From Brachyhypopomus gauderio (taxonomy: Eukaryota; Chordata; Actinopteri; Gymnotiformes; Hypopomidae): a stretch of 64,000 bases of DNA. The notes beneath the pieces are model-generated. The model was not told the DNA's origin. It made no database searches and saw nothing but the letters and a program-made list of their open reading frames with translations. The stretch lies in the NCBI RefSeq assembly GCF_052324685.1, contig NC_135219.1, positions 20,344,985-20,408,984 of the forward strand. Direction: 5' to 3'. The translations under genes and the position numbers were made by a program. Below, piece by piece: positions 1 to 12,421 of this stretch. Position 1 is the first letter of the stretch; every line of letters begins with the position of its first letter.

Positions 1-3000
1 TATTTGACAAACAAGTGAAGAGCTATTGTGGCATTGTGAAATTCCCCTATACTTACATACTTATACTTACTTATGTTTATACTTACATATATACTTATAC
101 TTATATACATATCTGAATCAGATAAATCATTAAACTCCCATGATTTCAGAAAGAGGCATGATGCCTCTGAAATTTACCCCAGCCTGACTGAGATTCAGAG
201 TCACATGACCTGTGTGTATCATGGCTCGAATGAACCGTGACACTAGGGGGTGTTTTTGGATGGCAGGAGCGCAACATGTCACAGGAATTGATGTGCTCTC
301 TCTGGTGCGATCCACATGTTTTCCCCTGTGTGATCCACATGGTGCGATCCACATGTTTTCCTGTTTGCAACCCATGGCTGACCCGTTTCACACATATTTA
401 TGAGACAAAGCCTACACGAAGATTATTTTTTTGCCCTCCTTAAAATTACCTGTACATGTTTCAATGCCAACAAGACCTGTTTTTATTAAACATGATTAAA
501 TCACGTCTCAGACATTACTTTCTATTCTTTCAGGACACAAAACGCAGAAATGATCCACGTAAACCTTCACCTTACTTAGTTTTATTGATTTACTACAAGA
601 AAAACAACAGGATTTACTGTAAAGATGGAAAACATGTATCAGGATGATGAATAGTAATCAAGCCAATATCTCATGCCCCTGCAGAAAGCTGCCTTCATAC
701 CTCAGTGCTGAAGGACGTAATGGTGCCAGCTGGCCCGGACTGAGAGCCTCACTGTTGATCCGCTATAATCGCTGTGTCACGGGCCTCTCGCGTGAGTCAG
801 CAGGGTGACGAATGCTGACAGTAAATGCAGTACGAAGTCTACTAATAACATTGCGATTGGGAATTGTGAAATCCATCATTCAAGACCAGAGGTTTTCAGC
901 TCTTGGGGATCTTCTGCCCTTACGCAGTTTCAGGTTTGCTCTGCTTCCAACATGACCGATCCAGCTGATTACAAGCCCTTTGTGAGCTGGATCAGATATG
1001 TTGGGGTAGAGAAACCTGAAACCATGCAGTGCAGACCGAACAGGCTGGAGTTGACCTCCTGCTCAAGAGAGCCTCATATATAAAGTTTTGAATATGGGAT
1101 AGTCTCCAACAGCCCGTTTCTTTGTTTGGGGTTGTATCTCACAGCCCTTCCCCTTTAGTGCAGGCGCTGTACCATTGGCTCCATGTGCACCATACTTCCT
1201 TACATTGCAGGGAAGCTTCTGCCTGCATCATTTTCATGGCTTTATTTGCTTTTGTTAGAGCCTCCAACCAGAGAGAGACCACAGTCCAGAGGCCTGTCCT
1301 AGTTTATGTGGCACTTTGCGTGCCTCGCCATCCTGCACTGGTGTTCCTTGGCATTCCTATAAATTTAATATGTTCCTGAATATGTGTGTGGTCCTCCACA
1401 GAGCATGCAAAGCTGTAAGGTGAGGCACATCTGACCAAGGTTGGTGTGTGTTTCTGCTGCTAAAGAGACCTTGGGTGCTTGTCTTTTTCTAAACAAGAAG
1501 TTAATGGACCAGTGGGGTGTGGTTGGGCCACCGTGTGGAATCTCTGCACCACTGTAAAGCAGAAGGCCTGACTGACCCTAACAGCATGTGCTTTACAGAT
1601 TGGTTTGCAGGCTGGACATTTCAGTTGATAGACGCCAACATTCAAAGACCATAACATTCACTAACATTAAAGGGCATTTTGTTCAGTTATCAGTTATCTT
1701 GAGGGGGGAAAATGTAAAAGGAAAAAAAAAAGTTTGCCAGAAATGCAAACATGCCACTTTTATTTATTTATTTATCTATTTTTGGTGAAGAGCTCCAGTC
1801 TAATAACTCTGTAATATCACAACAATCACCATCAGCTTTCCAGTCAACTGATGTTTACTACATACAAAATCCTGCTGCTTGAGATGCTGGTTAAAAGAGC
1901 GATGTGTTTGGAGAAGGCTCTTAGGACCAAGATAGCTGGGTCATGTCATGGGCTTGGCAGTGACAGAATCTTTCCTATAAACACGAGCAATCCACCCAGA
2001 CAGGACATCTGAGGTGGCAGGATGATGGTCATAGTTTCCAGACTGGCCTTGAGTGCTGCCAGACACCTCCTGCTTCAGGACAACTCCTGTCCGTCCTGTC
2101 AGCACCACAACAAATGCTGCAGTATTCCAGCTATTTTGGCTGAATTACACTCTAAATTGGACTGTCACAGAAACTGGTTCACATGTCCAGTTGTTTCTGG
2201 TTCAAAAACAAGTAGCCTACTCATATTTCATCATTGTAAATTGTTGAATTTTCGGTGTAATGTAGGGAGTGGGGGATGTTCGGGTGAATAACAACTGTTT
2301 AAAACTTTATAAACTGAGTATGAGCACACATCTAAACTCCGAAACGAATTACATAATTAAATATAAACCCAGATTTAGACATGGTCCTTGCTTGTTTTTG
2401 AACTAAATGGCTATCGTGGCGGTCCATTTAAGTTTGAAATAAGATTTTATTGTATGAATAAACTGCGCGGTAACTAGCTAGCACAGGCTTAATAAATTAA
2501 AAGATATCCACTGACGGTCAGAAAAAGCGGTTGTGCGCCGAAATGTCCGATATGTGCAGAACGTGGCTGACACCTGGTGGTGTGCAGAGATATCGCAGGA
2601 TCAGAAGATCTGGAAGTGTCAAGTTCTTCCTCTACTCTTCACGGAGTGGCCCAACATACAGTACTACAAAGAATAGTAGTACTGTCAATTATTTTAAAAC
2701 CAAAACTTAATACAATAGAAAAGGCAATGTGCAAACATACGTGGCCAGTAAAGCCTGATAATGATTCTGGGCAATTTTAAGTTAAATCAAAGTTCAGATT
2801 TAATCTCGAATTCCTTTTTGACTAAAAGTTTTGCAGTTACCAGTGTTCCGAGTTGGGTTTTGTTTGCACGTTATCACAAATGCCCAAAGTGTGTGGTTTA
2901 CTGCCTTCCACTGCCTATTTAATACCACGATAACGTTTTACTGAGATCCACTTTTTTATGAAACTGGCCCGGTGTCTGCACCGCTGTGAAAGTTAACTGA

Positions 3001-4287
3001 AATGTAAGTGTAACTGTCAGGTCAGATATGGCCTTCGTTTTTCCCACTTAATCTGTCTTTATTTGCTGATATTCCGATTTTAGAAAGCCCCAGCTGTGAA
3101 CAAAGTTGTTCGAATATATATAAAAGACAGTAATTTAATGAACTATCTAGACTAACTAACAGAGAAAATGCTTAAGATGCATCTGGTGACAAAACAGACA
3201 GGAACAGAGCCTGAGGTAAAACTGAGGCAAAAAAGAATAGCCTCGTCTTTTACAAGTGGCACGTTGGGACTAAATATAATATCTATGCTGAACATGCAAG
3301 TTTAGTCTATTACTTTGATTAACGCACCACAGCCATACATTACTTACCCAGTTTCAAATCACACCATACAATCTAGTATTTTGTTAGGGTAGCTTACTAA
3401 AGTTACAGTGCAGACTATCTACAATTTGTCCTGCCATTCTGAAGTGTCCAAGCATGGTGCACAGCAGCATGAAGCAGGTCGGTTTGCTTAGCGATATTAC
3501 ACGAACCAAATAACGTAACACCTTTTAGCTATTTTATTTTCCATGAAATCTCGCTAAAGCAAATAACACTATAACACTACCTGGCTCGTATAATACATGT
3601 GAACACAAGTTGATTTAATATTAAAACGGTTACAAAACAAACATGCTAAATGTTCTTCCATGTGTGGATTACACGCTTCCACCTGAGGGCCAAATTTCCT
3701 AAATGTCAGTCTTCAATGCTGCAGTCTCTTTCAAGGACACGTTAGCTAATCTATCTTCCCATCATAACTGAAGGAATTATCTTGCTGCAGCAGCTACTAA
3801 GACCCAGCTCCCAACCAACAAAACATGATATATAATGTATTTGCATCAAATTCTAAAAGAAAATGGAATCTCCAACAAATTTATTGGGCTGAGAATACAA
3901 GATGTTTTATATACTGACGCAAAGTGCTTGTATTAGCATCTTGCTTTCATACCCAACAAGAAATCCAATTATACAGGCTAGGCCAAGGTTGCCAACACTA
4001 TTAGGCTATATGAAGAAGCCAGCCAGTCTGATCTAAAAACCTGGAAATGGTGAAACAGGATCATTTCAAGGAATAAAAAGGAGAAAAAAAAGTTTTGCGG
4101 AGACTAAATTCAGATGTATAAACAGCATCTTAATGTATGAACAGCCCCATATCTCCTCAGCAGATGCACCTTGATATGCAATTCAACCAATGTTACTTTA
4201 GGTCAGTTTACTTTTAGGAAAGCAAGACAATCCAGTCCTGTCATTATTGGCACAAGTACAGGTTTAAAAGTATAGTGAGCGAGTTCC
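1..4287. other. Intergenic DNA, no supported gene
   Basis: I see no convincing coding exon, RNA gene or complete mobile element here. Open frames are short, unrelated to any protein I recognise, and lack paired splice signals. The region lies beyond the 3' end of CCDC25. In human the gene on this side is SCARA3, but I cannot see any SCARA3 exon. Confidence 0.5.
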
Positions 4288-4293
4288 TTTATT
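4288..4293 (-). terminator. Candidate CCDC25 polyadenylation signal
   Basis: The minus strand reads AATAAA 111 bp beyond the CCDC25 stop codon. Position and sequence fit a cleavage and polyadenylation signal giving a short 3' UTR. No transcript evidence was available. Confidence 0.5.
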
Positions 4294-4403
4294 GCAACCA
4301 ACAGGAGTGCACACTATAGCATTCCTCTGAGCATGTGCAGTGTCCAGGACTGTGTAATTGTGGGGAAAACTGTTGACCGCCCCTGGCAGGTCCCTTTTTC
4401 CGG

Positions 4404-6846
4404 TTACATGAAGTCATCTGAATCATAACCATCCTGTGAAAAGATCAGTCAAGTACAATAGCACATTGGCTAAAACGAATAATGTTTTGGTGTTAAATAT
4501 ATGTATAAATATATCATGTATTTGGATAATTATGTATAAAATCCAGAAATGGTGAAGGAACAGAAAGTGCTACCTCGTTTGTGGTCATGTTGTCACTCTT
4601 CATAAGTGATGAGTAACTCCTATAATACAAACAACCATTTCAGTGGCACATTTGATTAAAAAGCATTACACTGACATTACGTAGACAAACAAGTGAATGC
4701 TTATTTTCAGATCACCGATACCTCATATAAATCATGTGATAAAATTCCATCTGCATTAACAGGTTAGCCTTGAAGTAAGAATACCTTAAGTCCTCAAGGT
4801 CTTTTTTCCTCTTCATTTCATCTTTTTCCTTTTTTTTCATTTCTTGTATCTGAGCCTTTTTCTCATTCCTCTCCTCTCTGTCTCGTGACTCTTTCTCAGC
4901 TGCAAGGTCAGGATATCGCTCATCTTTCGTCTTTTCCAATCGATTGACGACTTCGTTTATTTTCTTTTCTACTGCCACAATTTTGACCTGTCAATTATAT
5001 GTGAGCCATCGTAAATTAATACATAAACCATCTTAAATTAAAATTTTTACTATTTTTTACTATAAATCTTTACTATTTCTACTGCAGTCACATTCTTGGT
5101 TAAGATCTAAATGTACCTCTTTCTGGCGATGAAAACCTATCTGGCCGACTTCCATGTCTCCAGTTTTCTTCAAGTTGCCCCATGGAGTGTAAACAACATT
5201 TATGTTGTTCATTTTACACCCTGTCAGTGCCAGTGCAATTGTCCATTAAATGAAGCCACAATATGTTCAAACACAGCTTGGTGTTCACGCTCTCCGATAA
5301 GCATTACCTTGAATGCTATTATTCTTAACTAGCTGGGCACAGTCGATCAAGACCTCTTTTGGTATGTCATCTATCGTCTTCCCCTATACGAAGGGAAACG
5401 AACAAGCCTTGTTAAAATGCTTTGGTCAGTGGAACAATAAGCCGATGGTGATAAAAATAATTATATGTGATAAACAGAATCCCTACCTTGGGCATTCTAA
5501 GGTAAACATGGGCAGAGGAGAGTTTATCCACATGAAACCTAAAGTTTAAGATTTGTGAAAGAATTGATTATTGCAACTTTTGAGCACCTTGTGCCCCTTT
5601 TGTCAGTCAGTCACATAACTACAGTGAGCCAAACCTGTCAAGTCTCCCGATTTGGCCAGGAAACTAGCGTATATTACCCCTCTTTCCCGTCGTCCTCCCG
5701 TATTAATATTTTCCCGTATTGTAATATAATATATATATATTTAAAGCATTCAAGTGCCTCTCTAAACTGAATTATGTCGCTAGTCTCGCGAGAATGGCAA
5801 CCTGCAGTAGCTCGAGTGTCAGTTCTCGCGAGATTAGCGCTGACAGCGGGAACAACAAACGAATGTAACGAGAGAGAGAGAGATGGCGTTCCTACCAAAA
5901 AGTGAAGACTTTGTGTAAAATATAAGGGGTCCTGGACCTTGGGTGGGCTGGTGGGAATGCTCGCAGCAACGAGCAGAAATGTTCCCTTATTTTTAAATCA
6001 AAAACTTGGCAGGTATGCAGTGAGCAGTACAGTCACAGAGTACAAATCCATGGGTTACATGGGGTACTCATTGCTGGCCCGTAAATGCACAATCTAGTGG
6101 TTATAATTCTGCTATTGGAGAGCTATTCAAATCACAGGTTGAGTTCCAGTTCCTATAGATCTGCCACCTTCTCAATCCCTTGGGATTATGGCAATGCCAA
6201 AGTGACCATCAAGTTTGATTAACTATTTGAATAAGTAGACCATCATTAACGTTCAGTTTACCGGTGATGACCCAAAATTCAAGACTAGATTTGTATTTAA
6301 GGGCTGGAGCCAGGTACTGTGGTTCCAGATTCTCCTTACCAAATATCCTCAGGCCACCCGTACTTTATGAGATCTTCATCTGTTAAGAAAAGATGCAAAT
6401 AATATTAGCTATGTCTGTTGGAGGATGTTCATACGAAACTATGTGCGAGTGAACGAGCACTTACTTTCATATTTATCTTTGCCCATGTAGATGGTATAGG
6501 GCGGTGTGATGACTGCAAAACATGAAATAACACCACCATTACTTAAAAAACTAAACAAAAATGTCAGATACTTAAATGAATTTAACCAACTATAAAAACA
6601 TATATAGATTGGTAGACACATTTTGTGAAATTTGTGGATTTATCGAGATTTTTGTTTAATATGCGTCATTAAACCTAACTATAGCTGGCTATCAGACTGC
6701 ATACGACAGGGTTAGTAAACCAATGTACATGTTTTAATGCATTTTATTAAGTTGGCTGGCTATAATAATATGTCAGTTAGCAAGATGCTACATTTAACGT
6801 TTGAAATGAACATTGGCTCACCGGCGCTGGTGAAGTAGAAGACCAT
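4404..6846 (-). CDS. ccdc25: CCDC25, coiled-coil domain protein (9 coding exons)
   Basis: Coding exons on the minus strand are 6846-6822, 6512-6465, 6379-6340, 5538-5487, 5383-5308, 5220-5117, 4987-4785, 4619-4574 and 4433-4404. All boundaries are GT-AG with matching phase, and the sum is 624 nt (207 aa plus stop; human is 208 aa). The N-terminal two thirds are the NFACT-R/DUF814-type fold (starts MVFYFTSA, then [11 protein letters not shown] and [14 protein letters not shown]). Exon 7 encodes a strongly charged coiled coil ([20 protein letters not shown]), and the tail ends DSDDFM. The start is the only ATG giving the conserved N terminus. The human protein is reported as a membrane sensor of extracellular trap DNA; that role here is by homology only. 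Intron 3 carries a hAT MITE. No broken exon was found. Confidence 0.95.
5630..6017. mobile_element. hAT-type MITE in CCDC25 intron 3
   Basis: A 388-bp element is flanked by the 8-bp direct repeat cagtgagc (5622-5629 and 6018-6025), the hAT hallmark. Its ends are imperfect inverted repeats (ACCTGTCAAGT at the left, ACTTGGCAGGT at the right). Its interior (tctcgcgagaa, then aaggggtcctggacc) is shared in reverse orientation with 8294-8545 and 34326-34590. It has no coding capacity and lies clear of splice sites. Confidence 0.85.
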
Positions 6847-7489
6847 TTTCTCCGCTTCTGGGGAAAATGTTCTCCTGGTCTAACAAAACGGATCTGATCG
6901 CAGGAAATATGTTTTAGAGATACGCATCCAACATCATATTACTTCGTCAGCTAACGTTGCAGGTTCGGTGTTTTCATGCGCTATGATCGAAACGGGTCAC
7001 TCGTCAACATGGTGACACGAGCTGGGGCGAAAGCGGCAAAGGCGGAAGACTTTTCGGACACGACGTCATACAAATGCGCCGGTGTTTTTCTTTTTGTCGC
7101 ATAAATAAATCGAAAGTATTGTTTATTGAAGATTCAAGTTAAAACGTAAACGTTAAAACACTGAAATAAAATAATATTATTGTAAAATAATAGTGTGTAT
7201 TTTTTTCTTAGTAGGCATTCTAATTGTTTTTTTTTTCGATTTTTAACGTTTTTTTCACGAGCTTAGCAGCTGAATCAAATAATTAACGTAGCCAACCTAC
7301 TCTTTATGGTGGGTAACGGGTTTCTTATCAGAAACCGTTTTCTTTGGTTGTTTTGATGCTTACTATTCACATGTTATTCTCAGATATAAACGTAAAGAGC
7401 ACTAACGCGAATGAGACGTCTAAGACGTGCTTTGTTGACTTGAGAAATGCATCATGTTTGTCCAACTTTAACAGTGGATCTTAATCATG
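6847..7489. promoter_or_regulatory. CCDC25 5' flank and presumed promoter
   Basis: This stretch lies directly upstream of the CCDC25 start codon and contains a GC-richer patch with CpGs (about 6960-7080) before becoming AT-rich. No TATA box stands out. I infer promoter function from position only. No gene was seen on either strand. Confidence 0.4.
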
Positions 7490-7497
7490 CTCATGAC

Positions 7498-7774
7498 CAG
7501 GGCTCTCAAGTCTCACGCATTGAGCGTGTGACACGCGCATTTGACCGTCTTCACACGCTCACACGCCACACTTCCGATTTCACACGGCGAGAAAAAAAAT
7601 CTAGTTTATTTACCTCCGATCCATATCTATGTCGCCCTCCACTGGCGATCGATCGCGATATACAAACTCCCATCCCGCTCAACAACTTACGTTCGCCACC
7701 CCCCCCCCCCCCCCCCCCCACCCCCCGTCAACAACTCTCACACTCTGACATGAATCCAAAACTTGAGAGCCCTG
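7498..7774. mobile_element. hAT-type MITE, 277 bp
   Basis: The element starts CAGGGCTCTCAAGT and ends ACTTGAGAGCCCTG, a perfect inverted repeat. The 8-bp direct repeat ctcatgac flanks it (7490-7497 and 7775-7782). It contains a poly-C tract near 7698-7720. A related sequence (the ctcacgcattgagcgtg family) reappears at 35727-35900 inside segment B. Confidence 0.9.
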
Positions 7775-7782
7775 CTCATGAC

Positions 7783-8293
7783 ACTCACCGCCATGACACA
7801 ATTTCAACTAATTTATTGAAATTATTTATTGTATTCAATATGAATACAAACCGGGGCGGACTGGGGAGAAAAAGTGGCCAGGGAGTTCCTGACAGACTGG
7901 CCCACTATATTATATATATATTACAAAGCCATATAGTGGCACATCAAAATAACTAACAAACTTAAAAACTTGACCCTGAGAAAGTATAGGGGGAAAACAA
8001 CTGGAAAGCTATTGAAACCTACATTGTTCACTCAGTGAGTAACCTCTGCAGCTTTTCTTTATTTCTCTCAGCTTTTCAGTGCCACCTTTACGTTTCATAG
8101 TTTGTTTAGACCAGAGGTACCCACACCTTTTCAGCTTGTGAGCTACTTATACGATGACCAAGTCAAAATGATCTACCTACTATAAAAATGCAAAACAAAT
8201 GTATTTCTTCTATATTATAATTATTATATTATTTAAGTTATTATTACTATTTAATAGTATTACTATTTAATAGTGTATTAAACCAAGGACAAA
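7783..8293. other. Repeat-derived filler, no gene
   Basis: The left part holds a fragment of a repeat reading ccggggcggactgggg, also seen in reverse near 44340-44355. From about 8112 a partial hAT-like MITE end (cagaggtacccacacc) is followed by AT-rich sequence. No coding exon was seen. Confidence 0.45.
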
Positions 8294-8568
8294 ATCAAGG
8301 TCCAGGACCCCTTATATTTTACACGAAGTCTTCACTTTTGGTAGAAACGCCTTCTCTCTCGTTACATTCATCCATCTCTGATTAATTTTTCGGGTTTGTT
8401 GTTCCCGCTGTCAGCGCTAATCTCGCGAGAACTGACACTCGGCTACTGCAGGTTGCCACTCTCGCGAGACTAGCGACATAATTCATTTTGGAGAGGCACT
8501 TGAATGCTTTAAAAAAATTATTACATTATATATATATTATATATTATATCATAATGATTGTAACATGG

Positions 8569-8940
8569 TCAAGTCAAGTCAAATTTATTTATATAGCGCT
8601 TTTTACAACACATTTTGTCACAAAGCAGCTTTACAATTGTATGGATCCAAATCCCTAATGAGCCAGCCAGAGGCAACAGTGGCGAGGAAAAACTCCCTAT
8701 GATGGTGGGGATTAGGAAGAAACCTCGGGAGGACCAAGACTCAAAAGGGAACCCATCCTCCATTGGGCGGCCCGTTAGCAGAAGTCTGTGTTTATAATCC
8801 AAATGTAGTTCTATAGTTATAGTTGTAGTTCTAATTCCAGGCCAAGTAGTCACAGTCTCTTCAGTGCAGATGGTGAACCTCTGGTAGGAGTTGGTATCAG
8901 CACGTCCTCTGTGGCAATGGCACATCCAAACAAAATTAAA
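8569..8940 (-). mobile_element. LINE-type 3' end with (TTGAC)n tail
   Basis: On the minus strand this reads toward aagcgctatataaataaa and then a short tandem TTGACT tail. Many fish LINE and SINE 3' ends have this tail plan. It is truncated and has no reverse transcriptase. The same sequence is at 34605-34976, and a deleted form is at 43733-43910. Confidence 0.6.
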
Positions 8941-9041
8941 AAGTTCATAAAATGTGTTTCTTATTATTATTATTATTATTATTAAATGCCATAATATTAT
9001 TTATAATCTTTCTAGGGCACAGGTTTGTTTACTAACCTTTC

Positions 9042-9440
9042 TGTAACGTACTAATCAGGCAGACAAGGATCCAAGTGCAGATAATAGCCGTCTTTATTGA
9101 AACAATGATCACAGAGCTATCAAACAGGTCAGTTACTCCGTTCAAGGTGTGTTGTGGAGGAGTGTTGTAATCGTGGTCAGGACAGTCCAGGGTCACACCG
9201 GTGAGACAGAAGCCAGGAGGTACAGAGGGACTAGGCGGGGGACGAGGTCTAGGAGGAGAGCAGAGGTTGGTACACAGGGAGGCAGTAACATGGAGAGAAC
9301 GCTTGGTACGTGGCATGGCACCAATACTTCACAACCCTGAAGAGTGAGGGGGAAGCTTAAATAGATGCGAAGGGGAGGCGTGATGAGCGGCAGGTGAACT
9401 CTTGGACGCTGCTCTCATGGCTCCTGCAGTGCTCATGGTT
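9042..9440 (-). mobile_element. LTR-like fragment
   Basis: In minus orientation the segment carries AATAAA (9098-9093) about 50 bp before a terminal ...ACGTTACA, and a TATA-like tctatttaag further upstream, as in an LTR. The outer boundary is not clear and no TSD could be read. It is duplicated in segment B from about 35072. Confidence 0.35.
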
Positions 9441-9892
9441 CTCATTTCAGGCCAAGTAGTCAGAGTCCCTTCAGTGCAGATGGTGAACCTCTGGTAGGAG
9501 TTGGTATCAGCACGTCCTCTGCGGCAATGGCACATCCAACCCGGGTATCAGCACATCCACTGGCAACCCAGACCATCTCCTAGGCGCTTGTATGGAATCG
9601 TCTTGGGTAGAAGCATGCAAGAAAAGATATAAAATGCTAGTTGAGTATGTGAACATCAATCTAAACAACCGTTTATTTAAACATACATAGCTCACGTGCC
9701 AGTGATTAGCATGAGTCTCCGGCAAGCTAATCATGGTGTGTACATGGTGTATTGTCATTGAATTTCAGTGAATAAAACAAAAATGAATAAGTTCATAAAA
9801 TGTGTTTATTATTATTATTATTATTATTATTCAATGTCATAATATTATTTATAATCTCTCTAGGGCACAGGTTCGTTTACTAACCTTTCATT

Positions 9893-10882
9893 TCAGCGCT
9901 TAAACCATTTTTGCCATATGCTCTTCTTTCTCGTCTCCTTTCCTCGGTCTGCAGAGCTATGACTCTCTGGGTTGCTTCTGCCGGGGCAGGACGAGAGTTC
10001 TGCTGTATTAGCTGAGCTTTTGTCTTGGTCCTTTTGGACGCTGCTCTCCTGGCTCCTGCAGTGCTCATGGTTCGTCTTCTTCCAACTCTTCCACCATCGT
10101 CCCAGCGTTCTCTTCCAAGAGCCCTCAGGTTTTCCATCTTTTTTAACTTCCATCTTTTTTATCGTACTAACCATCATTTGCTCCACCTTCAGGAGGTATA
10201 AAACCTTCTCTCTTGTCAACTCTTCTTGCTCTCTCTTCCTTTCATCCCTCATCCTATTCCTTTCTTGCTCTATTTCCCACTTCATCTTATCCACCTCTTT
10301 CCGACATTTCACCAGTGTTTTTCTCTCCTTCTCCCGCTCTTGCTGCCTCACCTTCTCTCTTTCTTCAAGCTCCCTCTTTATCTTTTCATTCTCCTTCATC
10401 TTTTCCACTTGTTTGTCCAACTTTTGCCGAAGTTCTTCTATTTCCCTCAGCCTTGCCTTTTCATTTTCTTGGTACAAGTAGATCTCCTGCCTAAGTTTGA
10501 TCTTCTCCAGCTCCTCCCTCGTTGTGTACTCAGCCATCTTTCCGATCTCTTTTATACACTCCTCCTCCATTAGCTTCCTGTCCTTTTCAATGACCCTCTT
10601 TTCATCCTCCATCCATCCATCCTCATGTCTGTCCTTCATTTCTTCTCTCTTTTTTGTCCACTTCCTTTCTATCTTCTCGAATTTACTGACCAACTCTCTG
10701 GTTTTTATTTTCTCTGTCATTATTTCATTTGTGGCTTTGTTTATCATGGATATCATATTCTCAACTCTCATATTGAACACCTCCTCCTGTTCACTTAGCA
10801 TCTGTGTGTCCTCCTTTGTTTGTTCCTGTCCACTTCTTCTCAGATTTTCACTTTCCATTGCATTCTTTATACTGCAGTCCAT
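9893..10882 (-). CDS. Intronless coiled-coil ORF, copy A (unknown function)
   Basis: Reading from ATG 10882 gives 329 aa with no intron. Nearly the whole chain is charged and helical, rich in E, K and R heptads (for example REIEELRQKLDKQVEKMK). The last 80 residues turn basic and Ser-rich and end WQKWFKR. There is no signal peptide, membrane segment, zinc finger or nuclease motif. Composition recalls the helical tails of fish AIG1/GIMAP GTPases, but no GTPase domain is present, so that link is weak. It lies inside a duplicated repeat segment, and its twin at 36104-37087 keeps the frame despite two in-frame 3-bp indels. It may be a captured gene tail, a retrocopy, or an ORF of an unrecognised element. 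Confidence 0.5.
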   Translation of the reverse strand: MDCSIKNAMESENLRRSGQEQTKEDTQMLSEQEEVFNMRVENMISMINKATNEIMTEKIKTRELVSKFEKIERKWTKKREEMKDRHEDGWMEDEKRVIEKDRKLMEEECIKEIGKMAEYTTREELEKIKLRQEIYLYQENEKARLREIEELRQKLDKQVEKMKENEKIKRELEEREKVRQQEREKERKTLVKCRKEVDKMKWEIEQERNRMRDERKREQEELTREKVLYLLKVEQMMVSTIKKMEVKKDGKPEGSWKRTLGRWWKSWKKTNHEHCRSQESSVQKDQDKSSANTAELSSCPGRSNPESHSSADRGKETRKKSIWQKWFKR

Positions 10883-11559
10883 CTTCTTTCTTATCCCACT
10901 CTCCACTGTCCACTACTGTATTAATTGGTTGAATGTTCAGCTGTGATGCTGTACAATGTTTCCTCTTTCTCAACAAATATCTTACTGGTGTGGACTACCT
11001 TGCCTTACGGCCTTATATACGTTCGGTTATGTTGTGTTATGTCGTTACTATAGAAACGGAATTCTACTAATTAACAACGTCATGTATTGTGACGTCATTT
11101 AGATTCTTCAATTCATAACGTCTAAGTAAAAAAATTAAAAACATAGGCCTACTGTGGTTATAGAATTTTATTACGCATATTACTAAAAATATTATTTCAG
11201 TAATAAAGTTATTCCCTTTAATAATAAGTTCATTATTATACATTTATTTTTTTAAAGAAAAAATATGCAGAAGTACCGCAATAAACCGCAGCATGAATGA
11301 ATTTACATTTGAGACTGTTCGTATCCCTGATAGCACATATACGTCTCCAATACCCGTCTGGAAAAGGTCGTAACATCTTAAATGCGTCTGTTCCATTTGG
11401 ATTGATCTTACAACGGTCTTATTATCATCGTGTTGCAGACGTCTACGCATATACGTCTTCCTTACATCTTCACCCGATCTGCAATTTGACAGCTAGCACA
11501 CTTACATCTCCAATACATCTGGAAAAGGTCGTAACATCGTGTTCCATTTTAAATTGAAC

Positions 11560-11718
11560 CACGCCGCCGACTTTCGTAGTGTAGCAGCGAAACACCACAA
11601 CAAGAATCTCCGTGGCGAATTTAAAAAGCTAGCGCGAGCTAACCAGTTAACGGACGCTCAATGGTTTTGTGAGCTATAGCCGATGACACCGACTACTCTG
11701 ACCTGTTCACCGTTTACA
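11560..11718 (+). other. Possible 5' exon of the element-borne gene
   Basis: A CpG-containing stretch ends in gtttacaaaa followed by a good donor gtaagtaac at 11719. The frame before the donor reads DDTDYSDLFTVYK. No certain start codon in that frame was found. It could be the first exon of the transposase-like gene ending at 15060, but the link cannot be proved here. Confidence 0.3.
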
Positions 11719-12223
11719 AAAGTAAGTAACTTTGCTAACTGGCTAACATTTACTGTCTGTGGCCAAATTTCCTGAAGAACACTAGCGTTCGTTTTTAGGA
11801 GCAGTTTTTATATTCATAGCTAGAAATGTGTCAATTCATACTAACAAATACAATATGAATTTAGCATTAACTGGCTGCCGTTTACCGCTATATCACAAAT
11901 GTAATTCACGAGCTAACTCACTAACAACGTTAGCGTCACTGTTAGCATACTGCCTCGAGAATGGTTATCGCCGGCTAGCCATTAACCTAGCCTCATTTTA
12001 GCTTTGGCTAACGCTAGGAAACATACTCATGGAAACACACTTGGCTTGTCTTGGCCTGTTGTGAATAAGTTTGAACAGCCGTGAATACAAATATGCAGAT
12101 TCAATTGAGGCACTAAAGGGCCAAAAGGATCAAAATTAATTGTATTGGCAAAATGATTTAGATCATAGAACTAAATCACATGCTGAGATTAGCTTTGTGT
12201 GTGTGGTCTTTCATGTAAGGTTT

Positions 12224-12421
12224 TCAGTATTCCAGTATTTGGCCAGTAGCATCTTCATCACCTCTGCTGATACATCCAACTAGTGCAGAATCATCAGAAA
12301 ACTTCTGGAGGTGGCAGGTCTCTGTGCAGTAGTTGAAATCAGTGATGTAGAGGGTGAAGAGGAAGGGAGACAGAACAGTTCCTTGTGGGGCTCCTGTGTT
12401 GCTGACCACTCTGTCTGACAC
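12224..12421 (-). pseudogene. Non-LTR reverse transcriptase fragment
   Basis: The minus strand encodes about 65 aa containing NTGAPQGTVLSPFLFTLYI followed by a DD-type catalytic block (KFSDDSALVG). These are the palm motifs of CR1/Rex-like LINE reverse transcriptases. The rest of the polymerase is missing. It lies inside the composite element, so it is a later insertion. Confidence 0.7.

Larger units (their letters stand above)
8294..11340 (-). repeat. Segment A of a large duplication (copy B at 34326-43735)
   Basis: About 3 kb is nearly identical, in the same orientation, to 34326-37330 plus 43517-43735. It contains a fragment of the CCDC25-intron hAT family (8294-8545), a LINE-like 3' tail, an LTR-like piece with a reverse AATAAA, internal direct repeats and a coiled-coil ORF. 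The copies differ between about 9685 and 9780, where B has 280 bp of other repeat. Homology runs through element boundaries, so this looks like DNA-level duplication and not two independent insertions of one element. Confidence 0.85.

Noticed and set aside
2022-2291. Cys-rich 89-codon frame as a possible small secreted protein
   Set aside because: There is no supporting splice sites, signal-peptide logic or recognised similarity; it is probably chance.
9972-10946. Several plus-strand open frames rich in Ser, Phe and Leu opposite the coiled-coil ORF
   Set aside because: They are antisense shadows of a Glu/Lys/Arg-rich minus-strand frame; the composition is what its complement would give.
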